Positions 32,607 through 41,300 of a stretch of DNA of 64,000 nt are shown here, one piece after another (positions within the stretch are counted from its first letter, which is position 1; each line of letters starts with the position of its first letter). The notes under the pieces were generated by a model. That model worked only from the letters and a program-made list of their open reading frames with translations, did not search any database and was not told the origin of the DNA. Source of the stretch: Neoceratodus forsteri (Eukaryota; Chordata; Ceratodontiformes; Ceratodontidae); assembly GCA_016271365.2 (NCBI GenBank), contig CM057456.1:613743501-613807500 (forward strand), in the 5' to 3' direction. The position numbers and the translations under genes were made by a program.

Positions 32607-34248
32607 TCAGGGATTTTGTTTCAGAAGGACCTGAGCCGGGGCAGATTGGGAACCCCTCCTGCAGCCCCTCCTACCTCTGGCCCTGTAATACTCAGTCTGC
32701 TGTGGATATAGCTGCAGCTGTGGAACAGAGTGATAGAAGGGCCTACCATAGGACCTTCCTCTACCTCCCCTTCCATAAGGCCTATAAGAAGTAGAAGGCC
32801 TGTCTTTAGATGAATCACTCTTATAGGTGGTTTTGTATTCATCCACCTTCTTCATATACTCTTTCTTTTGTTTGCCAAAGAGAGAATGATCTTGTACAGG
32901 GAAGTCCATGGCCTTAGCCTGGTTGTCCTGTGTTAAGTTTAGCCCTTAGCCAAACAAACCTTCTCAGGGCTACAGTCAGAGCCATAATCCTAGCAGCATT
33001 ATCATTGGCATCTGCTGCCATCTGGAACTGGTATTTAGATGCTTCCATTGCAAACCTGGCTGTTTCTGCTAGGTCGTCAGAGATAGGGGTGGGAACCATC
33101 TCTGACATGGCCAAAACAGACTGCCACAGTGTTTTTTGATACTGTGCAGTGTAGGCCTGGTAATTAGCTTGTCTGACCCCCAGGAAGGCAGCCAAGTACC
33201 CTTTTTTTGACATGCTGTCCATTTTCCTTGAATCCTTCTCAGGAGGGTGAGAGGATAAAGGAACCCTCGTCTTCTCACAGGCTGCCTGTTGGACTATACC
33301 TGACGATCAGGGTGAGAATAGAAGAATTCAGACCCTTTCCTATCCAATTGGTACTTCTTGTCAGGCTTCTTATCCAGAGGTGTGACTGAGTTAGGGCTCC
33401 GCAGGATTGTGAATACATACTTTTGAAGAATTTATTAATAGGCAGAAAAATCTTCTTAGGGGGTGTTAACCCCATCATCTCCATATATTCTGCCTCCTCC
33501 TCCTCATCTTCTATGACCTCGGTAGTAGCCAGGTCAAGGGCATCTACTATTTTCCTTACAAAGGAAAAGTGAGAGGAAAAATCCTCAGGCCTGGGCGGAG
33601 AGCCAAATTCCTGCTCTGGTGAGATTTCCAGTTCAATGGGCTTACCATTATCATCCTCTGGTATATCATACTCCCCAGTATCTATCTCCTGAGACTAGGG
33701 ATCCGAGGAGGGAGTAATCGCCTGAATCCTTGGAGGAGGAGAGGTTGGATAAGTTATAAACCCCTGAACTGCTTTGATGACTTTAATAGCCCTGGCAATC
33801 TCCTCAGCAGTAGGCAGACTGTGAGGCACAGAAGAATCCCCTGTAGGTTTTGCCTGGGGTTCGACATGCTTGGTCTTCTTTGCTTTTTTTGGTGGGGGGC
33901 CAGAGAGTCGGCCGGCCCATTCAGCCTTTTTAAGGAGGTTGATTCACCCTTATCAGGGGTGATAAAAGAAGAAGCTGCGGTTTCACCCACTGATTTTGAA
34001 GGTGTTGGCTGGTTAGAGCCTGAAGCACCTCCCAACTTTTTGTTCAACCTCTCCATTCTTTTTTCCACAGTTTTCTGTGGAAATGATTTGCAAATTTCAC
34101 AGTCAGTTTTTAAGTGCTCGGTTCCCAGGCAGAACACACAGCTGTCATGCTTGTCTGCTCTGGTGAACACTTCCCCACACTTGACACAGTTTTTAAAACC
34201 TGGGGGACCAGTCTTTTTCTTAGGTTTTTCAGTACGTTCCATTTCCAA
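32607..34248 (-). pseudogene. DIRS-C gag-like protein (ORF1)
   Basis: The start at 34,248 reads MEMERTEKPKKKTGPPGFKN. It is followed by C-x2-C-x7-D-x-H-x2-C-x2-C-x4-H-x4-C-x2-C (34,090-34,188) and a basic helix VEKRMERLNKKLGG. An acidic middle (33,480-33,700) is frameshifted. The segment 33,222-32,914 has KKGYLAAFLGVRQANYQAYT and ISDDLAETARFAMEASKYQF, matching DIRS-D gag, and the C-terminus (32,909-32,607) is Arg/Gly/Tyr-rich. Likely function is RNA packaging or assembly, inferred from position. Confidence 0.8.
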
Positions 34249-34726
34249 GAGAAAAACCTTAACCGCAAAAAAGAATTTCTTTTTTTTTTTTGGTCAGTTC
34301 AGGAACCGATTAAGCCCCAAAAGAACCGATGAATTTTTAAACTCAGAACCGGGTCAGCGGTTCTCGGAACCAATTCAACAGTTCACAGTAACTGGGTTAG
34401 TGGTTAGAGAAGAAACCGGGTTAGCAGCTTAAACAATGTTAAAATAAACTTTACAAAATAAAATTTTAAAGAAAATAAAGTGGAAAAACTCTACAACTAA
34501 TATAAAACTACTCTGTTCCCCAACGGTTATACCAAACCGTGAGGAACCGAGAAATAAATGCTAAATCTAACTAAACTTAAATAAACTAGATGTTAGACTA
34601 AAAAATAACAATAAATGAAGACAGCAGAAAGAAAATCATGTATAATTAAACAATTATACTTCACAGTAAGCCAAAAACGACCTAAGGGAATCTCCTGGGC
34701 ATCTAGACTTGTGAGGTGGAGTAAGA

Positions 34727-34892
34727 AATCTGAGACGTCGATAGAACATGCAGCAGATGAGGGCAGCAGTTTGAATAATTGTCACATGCCAATGATTCCA
34801 TCATTAGCATATAGTTCCATTCTCCAGGCAGTTCTACTGAGCAGGCTAACTATAGAGAATTATGAATATGAGAAGAATACATGGGTTAGAAA
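34727..34892 (-). repeat. DIRS-C right terminal inverted repeat (element 5' end)
   Basis: Inverted match to 15,390-15,560. The element ends ...ATACATGGGTTAGAA at about 34,892, the complement of the second half of its ICR. Confidence 0.85.
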
Positions 34893-34952
34893 CAACATTA
34901 CTACCTTGAGTAACTTTTTTCTTCTAACACCAGGAATCCATTAGTATATATG
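34893..34952 (-). repeat. DIRS-F internal complementary region, left fragment
   Basis: ACAACATTACTACCTTGAGT and the following TTTTTTCTTCTAACACC have the layout of a DIRS ICR, but they belong to neither DIRS-C (ended at 34,892) nor DIRS-D (starts at 34,953). By position and layout this joins 40,667 onward, so it is the remainder of DIRS-F cut by DIRS-D. Confidence 0.65.
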
Positions 34953-35145
34953 AAAAAATTACTCACCTTAGTAATTGCTTTTCTTCTCATGGAGTCTTGC
35001 TATATTATAACAATAGCAGTCAGCCACTGCAGCTGAACTGCCCCGGAGAGGAAGGAGTTAACTCCAGAAGATCTGGAGTTCTACAGAGCGAGGGCGCTGT
35101 GCCCAAAGCTCTATCTGGCAGTTTCAAATGAAACTGTCAGATCTT
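34953..35145 (-). repeat. DIRS-D left terminal inverted repeat
   Basis: It contains ATTACT-CACCTT-AGTAAT at 34,958-34,975, identical to the DIRS-C tip motif, then CTTGCTATATTATAACAATA and GCCCAAAGCTCTATCTGGCA, both inverted at 40,505-40,650. Confidence 0.9.
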
Positions 35146-35504
35146 TACGAAGCCAACATCAAAGGACGGAAAAGTCTGTGTGGAAAACTACACTCAGCCT
35201 ATGGCTACCTACTAGTAGTAATAACAACAATATAAACAACAAAGAAACACCCAGAACCATAATAACAAAGATTGATGGTATTATGGTTCGTTTTACCACC
35301 CTGACAAGCACATATGAACCCCCTTCCCCCAAGACTCAAGTCCAAGAAGGGGCAACAAAAACAACCTAAAAGAACAATCTAGATCCCTAACCCAAAGGAA
35401 AACAGGGTTAGGGAAAACTAAAATGGCATGACACAGTGCTTGCACCAATTTGCCACCTCTACCCAAGTAGGAGTTCTGAGGGCAGGAGGGAGGGTGGTTA
35501 TAAT

Positions 35505-35595
35505 ATAGCAAGACTCCATGAGAAGAAAAGCAATTACTAAGGTGAGTAATTTTTCTTCAAACACCATGAAGTCTTGCTATATTATAACAATAGCA
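35505..35595 (-). repeat. DIRS-D internal complementary region
   Basis: It is complementary to the left tip up to about 35,554 (motif ATTACT-AAGGTG-AGTAAT at 35,533-35,550) and to the right tip from about 35,555 (TTCAAACACCATGAAGTCTT). Confidence 0.9.
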
Positions 35596-35633
35596 GATTA
35601 CACAGCAGTACCTCCATGGAGGAGGGTCAGAAC

Positions 35634-36616
35634 CTACTTAGGAAATAGGCTCTGAAGCACAGCTGTGCCAAACCGAGCATCTCTCCTGGACTGGATATCC
35701 AGGGAATAATGCTTGGTAAAGGTGTGAACTGTCTTCCAGGTAGCAGCTTGACAAATCTCCAGAATAGGAATGTCTCTAGCAGCCGCTAGAGACGCAGCTG
35801 TACCCCTGGTGGAGTGGGCCCTCAATCCTGAGGGGTACTCACCCAGTTTCTGATAACAAAATTGGATACAAGAGACAATCCACCTTGCAATTGTTCTCTT
35901 AGTGGCAGGTTTCCTTGCCAACCTCGCCATAGGTAAGAAACAGTTGGAGGGATTCAACCTATGACCTCTGGTGCGCTCTAGATAGTAACTTAATGCCTTT
36001 TGACATCCAAGCTGTGCAGTCTCCTCTCACCTGAGGAAGAATGCTCAGTGAAAATACTGGAGGAGATAGATTGATTCAGGTGGAAATCAGAAACCACCTT
36101 AGGCAAAACTTTCTATTAGTCCTAAGGACTACCTTATCTCTGTGGAAAGAGATAAAATCTTCTTCCACTGACAGGGCCTGTAACTCACTTATGCGTCCTG
36201 GCAGAGGTGATAGCTACTAGAAAACGGTTTCAAGTTAAATACTTGAGTTCTGCTGAAGACAGAGGCTCAAAGGAGGTTGCATTAACTGAGCAATGCAAAT
36301 ATTCAGGTCCCAGGCGGGAGCTGGTTCCCGAAAGGAGGGTTAGTGTGTAACCCTTAAAAACTTGGAGAACACAGGGTGAGAAGAAAGGAGGCAGGCTTCC
36401 TGCTGACACAAAAGCAGAGACAGCTGCCAGATGAACCTTCAGGGTAGCTGGTCTAAGGCCTAAGGAATTCAGATGGACCAAATAGTCCAAAAGAATGGGA
36501 AGATCAGCAGATTCTGGGGTAATCTGCCTCTCAGAGCACCAGATGGAAAACCTCTTCCACTTAGAATTATAAGTGGCCCTAGTGGAAGGCTTCCTTGAAG
36601 CCTTTAAAATATCCAT
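35634..36616 (-). pseudogene. DIRS-D tyrosine recombinase
   Basis: The N-terminal frame (36,616-36,230) starts MDILKASRKPSTRATYNSKW. The middle is shifted and degraded (36,000-36,230). The C-terminal frame (35,957-35,634) has RTIARWIVSCIQFCYQKLGE, LRAHSTRGTAASLAAARDIP (His and Arg) and TWKTVHTFTKHYSLDIQSRR (Tyr), ending VLQSLFPK. The last 60 residues are nearly the same as in DIRS-C, so these two families are close relatives. Confidence 0.9.
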
Positions 36617-37049
36617 AACACCTTGAGAAAGGTGTAAATCAAGGGGACTCTAGCTCCTCAAGAGCCAAGCCTTGAGGTGGAGGGACTTGAGGTCCGGATA
36701 CCACACCTCCCTGTGCACAGGCCAGTAAGTCGTGAACTCTGGGCAGGCTCAGGGCAGGGTGGACTGCCAGGGACAGGAGCAGAGGGTACCAGGGCTGTCT
36801 GGCCAATCTGGGGCAATCAGAATCACTCTGCAAGGTTGAGATCTGATTTTCACTAGTACCCTGAAAAGGAGAGGAAGAGGGAAAGATACAGGAACTTCCT
36901 TTCCAATCCAACAGAAAGGCATCCAGAGGACTGAGCCCAGTATTGGAGGCCTGCAGCAAAAGAAGGAAGTTGGTGGTTGTCTGGGGCACGAAAAGATCTA
37001 TCTGAGGAGTGCCCCAACTGGCAAAAGACGGACCCCAGTACTTGTGGAT

Positions 37050-37634
37050 TCAGAGCCCATCGTGATGGCCCTGAGAAATTCTGCTGAGGGCGTCCGCCAG
37101 CACATTGTCCTTCCCTGGGAGATGAACCGCTATCAGGGAGGTGTTCAGGGAATAAGCCAGAGACCACAACTTCATTGCTTGTGCACAAGGCTGAAGACCG
37201 AGTGCCCCTTGCTTGTTGATGTACCACATTGTGGTGGTATTGTCTGTCCTGACTTGAACCACTTTGTTCTGGACAGAATCTGAAAAGATCCGAAGAGCTA
37301 AAAAGACAGCTCTGAGTTCCAGAAGATTGATGTGGAGCAGAGATTCCTGAGGAGACCACACTCCCTGAGTGGTAAGGTCGCCCAGGTGAGCCCCCCACCC
37401 TAACAGGGAGGCATCCGTGGTGAGGGTGAGGGAGGGAGAAATGGGAATGAAGGGAACCCCTTGTTTCAGATTGCTTTGATCCTGCCACCAGTGTAGGGCC
37501 AGGATCAGGGATTGAGTAACTGGGACCAATTTGGTAAGGGGGTCCTTCCTCTGAGACCAATAGGCCCTCAAATGGAACTGAATGTCCCTCATCTGGAATC
37601 TTGCTCCCTGCACAACAGCTGTGGAAGCAGCCAT
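37050..37634 (-). pseudogene. DIRS-D RNase H domain, open 194-residue frame
   Basis: Contains ARFQMRDIQFHLRAYWSQRK, LTLTTDASLLGWGAHLGDL (Asp), INLLELRAVFLALRIFSDSV (Glu), VQVRTDNTTTMWYINKQGAL (Asp) and HLPGKDNVLADALSRISQGH (Asp). All four catalytic acids are present. The frame runs from the RT end toward the recombinase without a stop for 585 bp. It is the best preserved RNase H in the window. Confidence 0.9.
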
Positions 37635-37639
37635 GTGTC

Positions 37640-38526
37640 CGAGGAGTTGCAGGAAATGCCTTGCTGGTCGAGAGACCCGCAGGGTAAAGGAGGATGCCAG
37701 GCGATGAGTCTGTCCACCCTTTCCGAGGGAAGAAAGGCCCTGGCTAACCTTGTGTTCAATTCTGCGCCTATGAAAGTTAGGACCTGAACTGGTTCCAGAA
37801 CTGACTTTGTAAGTTTAGCAGAAATCCCAGAGAAGTGAGAAGCTGCTGGGTGACTTGTAAGTGGATTTACCTGACCTGGAGACTGACCCACAATGAGCCA
37901 GTCGTCCAGGTAGGGAAACACAGCAACCCCTTGCCTTCTTAAATGAGCCACTACTACAGCGAGACATTTTGTGAATACCTTGGCGCAGAGGTAAGGCCGA
38001 AGGGCATTGCCCTGAACTGGTAGTGGCCTGAGGGCAGTTCGAACCTGAGGTACTTTCGGTGGGAAGGCCTGATCAGAACATGAAAATAGGCATCCTTGAG
38101 GTCCAGGGAAGCTAGCCAGTCCCCTGGCCTTAGGGAAGGCAATATCATTGCCAGGGTTAACATTTTGAACTTTGGTTTCAACAGATGCTTGTTCAAGTAT
38201 CTTAAATCCAGAATGGGCCGCCATTCTCCTGTCTTTTTTGGGGTAAGAAAGTATCTTGAATAAAGCCCCTTGCCCTGATGGCAAGGAGGAACCCTTTCCA
38301 CTGCTTTGCAGACCAGAAGAGAAGAAACCTCTGCTTCCAAAGCAAGGGCTTCTGAAGGACTTGCAGGTGGGAAATGCCTGGCTCTCATCTTTGGAAAATA
38401 TTTGAAGCTGAGAACCAGACCCTGGCCTATTACCTCCAGAACCCATCTGTCCGAGTTAGGGACAGCCAGCTCTGGCTGAATAAGCCAACCTGCCCCCACT
38501 GGTACAGGAGAATCGGCCCTGGGCAC
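37640..38526 (-). pseudogene. DIRS-D reverse transcriptase, one frameshift
   Basis: The first frame (38,526-37,954) has GKGLYSRYFLTPKKTGEWRP, ILDLRYLNKHLLKPKFKMLT, DWLASLDLKDAYFHVLIRPS (motif A) and YQFRAMPFGLTSAPR. A shift near 37,980 moves to the frame with KVFTKCLAVVVAHLRRQGVA, VFPYLDDWLIVGQSPG (motif C intact) and VQVLTFIGAELNTRLARAFL. The catalytic Asp residues are conserved. The shift at SAPR/VFTKC is the visible lesion. Confidence 0.9.
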
Positions 38527-38530
38527 CCCA

Positions 38531-40114
38531 TCAGGGTGCCTGCTTAGCAGCAGCCTTAGGCTGAGGGGAGGGAGACGGTCTACTAGCGCCCACGTCTGCC
38601 CTGCCTCTGAAAAACCCTCTCGAGACAGCAGAGGAGGCTTGAAATTGGTAAAAGGCCTGGAAAAGGGTCTGCCCTACCTCTGGGAGCATGCCTTGTGGCA
38701 TGGCATGCTTCTCCTTAGCCTGGGCACTTTTGTAGGTAGTTCTGTATTCATCCATCTTTTCATATAATTTTCTGTTTGCTCCCCAAACAGAGAATTTCCC
38801 ACTACAGGAAAATCCATAGCCTTTGACTGAGTATCTTGGGACAGATTAGTGCATCTGAGCCATGCCAACCCACGGGAAGCTACAGAAGTGGCCATGACCC
38901 TAGAGGAAACATCATTAACATCAACAGCAGTATGAAATTGAACTTAGAGGCTTCAATGCCATCAGCAGCCACCTGTTCCAACTCACTAGCCAGCTGGCCA
39001 TGGGCCTGCTTGGCTAACTGCAATACTGTGTCCCACCTGGATTTCTGATATCTAGCCACATAAGCCATATAATTTGCCTGCCTGAGTCCCAAAGAAGCTG
39101 CCATATACTGTTTCTTCGCCATGGCATCAATCTTCCTAGAATCCTTATCAGGAGGATGTGAGGCCAGAGGAATATTAGCCTTGTCACAGGCTGCAGCTTG
39201 TACCACACCTACATGACTACACTGCTCAATAAGGAAGTCTGTATCCGAGCCTGACAAAGTATACCTTCTGTCCATTTTTTATCTACAGGAGGGACAGAAT
39301 GAGGATTTTTAAAATCTTTGTTGTTTGCTTCCTAAATGACTTATGCAAAGGAATAGACAACCTCCTAGACTCTGGAATATCCATCATTTCCACATAATCA
39401 GGCTCCTCTTGCTCATCCACAGCCTCCTCTAAAGGAAGCTGGAGGGTTTCTGCAACCTTTTTGTAAAAAATAAAGAAAGAAGGGGACTCAGACAGAATAG
39501 GGGGAGATTCTAAAGGTCTGTCTGGAGAAATGCCCGGTTCGATGGGCACGTCCAGACCCTCCCAGCCACACATATATTGATCAAATTCCTCCTCCCCCTC
39601 CTGTGGTTCATAAAAATCCTCAACTTCAAAATCCTGAACCACTGGGACTGAACGAACCAACCTTTTACCAACTGTTGGTGGTTCTACAAATCCCTGAGAC
39701 AGTGACTGGACAATCTGAATGGCTTTAGCTATCTCTGCAGCAGTTGGAGACACAATTCTGGACTCCAAACCTCCTGATTTCTTTGTCTTTTTACTTGGGA
39801 CTGGTTCCTCTGAACCAGTCTTCCTTTGCCGAGAAGTCTGCCCTGGTCAGAGGCACTCCCTCTGGTCCAGTGGGTACTGAACCGGCTGGCCATCCGGTCA
39901 GCGGACTTCTTGGCCTCTCGTTCCCTGAGCCGCCCAATCTCTTCTCCAGGGTGGCTGCAGGAAATTTTACACACCTGGCAGTCTGACAGGAGGTGGTCAG
40001 CCCCAGACAATAGACACAAGTGGTGTGTGGGTCAGCCTTGGCAAAGGCGTCCCCACAGACATCACAGTGTTGAAACCCAATGATGGGCGGTTTTCTTTTG
40101 GGTTTCTCAGACAT
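38531..40114 (-). pseudogene. DIRS-D gag-like protein (ORF1)
   Basis: The start at 40,114 reads MSEKPKRKPPIIGFQHCDVC. The Cys/His module begins in this frame and finishes in the neighbouring one (ADHLLSDCQVCKIS), showing a one-base frameshift inside the module; spacing is otherwise as in DIRS-A, C and E. The middle frame 39,768-39,283 is acidic. The frame 39,275-38,880 carries HPPDKDSRKIDAMAKKQYMA and SLGLRQANYMAYVARYQKSR, the conserved gag helical region. The C-terminal frame (38,755-38,531) is Arg/Gly-rich. Confidence 0.82.
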
Positions 40115-40504
40115 AATGCCAGCCTAACCAAAAACTTGCCCTTTTTGATGGCAGTGCCAGGCAAGACACCCTTATCGGTTCCTAACCGTGTCACAGGTAT
40201 TTGAAAAAACGTAAAATTTGAGTTTTTAGAACCGATAAGAACAGAACCGCACTCTAAAACCCACAGTACAGTTTTAAAGACAGAAAAATCAAGCGATCGG
40301 TTCAAAACCGAACCGATAATTAATTCTCCACACAGACTTGAATTTTTTGTACTTACGGTTACCAGATAGAGCTTTAGAACCGAAATGCGGTAAAAATAAT
40401 GACTTTTGCCGGTTCAAATGAACCGAAAACTACTTTAAACCGAGAATGAACTGAGCTGAAGGAGCTTGATCTCCGAGCGACTGTTCAGTGAAGCGGAGAA
40501 GAAT

Positions 40505-40666
40505 CTGACAGTTTCATTTGAAACTGCCAGATAGAGCTTTGGGCACAGCGCCCTCGCGCTGTAGAACTCCAGATCTTCTGGAGTTAACTCCTTCCTCTCT
40601 GGGGCAGTTCAGCTGCAGTGGCTGACTGCTATTGTTATAATATAGCAAGACTTCATGGTGTTTGAA
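40505..40666 (-). repeat. DIRS-D right terminal inverted repeat (element 5' end)
   Basis: Inverted match to 34,980-35,145. Ends CTTCATGGTGTTTGAA at 40,666, the complement of the second half of the DIRS-D ICR. Confidence 0.9.
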
Positions 40667-41300
40667 ATTAACAAACAGCAGACTCCATAGCAGTACCTTG
40701 GAAGGCTGGGTCCAGAACCTATTTAGGGAAAAGGTTCTGCAAGACATGCAGTGCCAAAGCTGGCATCTTTCCGGGACTGCATGTCCAAGCAGTAATGTCT
40801 TGTGAAGGTGCGTACTGTTTTCCAGGTAGCTGCTTTACAAACCTCTTAAAAGGGGATGCCCCTTGCTGCTGCCATAGAGGCAGAGGTGCCCCTTGCAGAC
40901 TGTGACCTCAGACCTCTTGGGAGCAATTTGCCAGCCTTCTCATAATGGAACTGAATGCAGGAAACTTTCCGATGTGAAACAGTTCTAGTTGCTGGTTAGC
41001 CTTCCCCCACTTCACCACAGGTGATAAAAAGCTGAGTACTGTTGGACCTGACATCTTTTGTGTGGTCCAGGCAGTGGCTCTGTGCCCTTTTTACATCCAG
41101 GCAGTGGAGTTTTTGTTCACCTGTACTGGACTGCTTAGTAAAAAAAAACACAGAAAGGGCAACTGACTGGTTCGAGTGGAATTCTGATACCACGTTAGGG
41201 AGGAATTTCCTATTGGTCCTGAGAACTACTTTATCCCTATGAAAGATTATGTAGTTTAGTTCTGTGCAGGGGGCTTGGAGCTCTCTCACCCTCATAGCAG
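40667..41300 (-). pseudogene. DIRS-F remnant: tyrosine recombinase C-terminal half
   Basis: Translated on the minus strand, MRVRELQAPCTELNYIIFHR, VVLRTNRKFLPNVVSEFHSN and HCLDVKRAQSHCLDHTKDV correspond to the recombinase segment after the first catalytic Arg in DIRS-C and DIRS-E. Lower down the codons for the His/Arg and Tyr region (40,700-40,920) are present but frameshifted. It ends abruptly at 41,300, where unrelated sequence begins. Gag, RT, RNase H and the recombinase N-terminus are absent from the window. Confidence 0.8.

Larger units (their letters stand above)
15353..34892 (-). mobile_element. DIRS-C: DIRS retrotransposon split by DIRS-E and a palindromic insert
   Basis: Inverted terminal repeats lie at 15,353-15,560 and about 34,727-34,892, matching over about 200 bp in opposite orientation. 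The ICR is at 15,816-15,915. Minus-strand order is gag (34,248-32,607), RT (32,512-31,341), RNase H (31,280-30,650) and recombinase (30,595-29,825, resuming 16,548-15,951). DIRS-E lies inside the recombinase gene. Without insertions the element would be about 5.9 kb, close to DIRS-D. RNase H catalytic residues are intact, but several frames carry stops or shifts. Its left end directly abuts the right end of DIRS-A. Confidence 0.88.
34953..40666 (-). mobile_element. DIRS-D: most complete DIRS retrotransposon (5.7 kb)
   Basis: Left repeat 34,953-35,145 and right repeat 40,505-40,666 match inversely over about 165 bp, including GGAGTTAACTCCAGAAGATC-type blocks. The ICR is at 35,505-35,595. Minus-strand order is gag (40,114-38,531), RT (38,526-37,640), RNase H (37,634-37,050) and recombinase (36,616-35,634). 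YLDDW, the RNase H acidic residues and the recombinase H-S-T-R and Tyr are all present, so inactivation is by scattered frameshifts. It is inserted in the ICR of DIRS-F. Confidence 0.92.

Noticed and set aside
6364..41300. The recombinase and RT genes as retroviral or LTR-retrotransposon sequences.
   Set aside because: There are no LTRs, protease or DDE integrase. Inverted repeats, ICRs and the H-x-x-R/Tyr recombinase identify DIRS elements instead.
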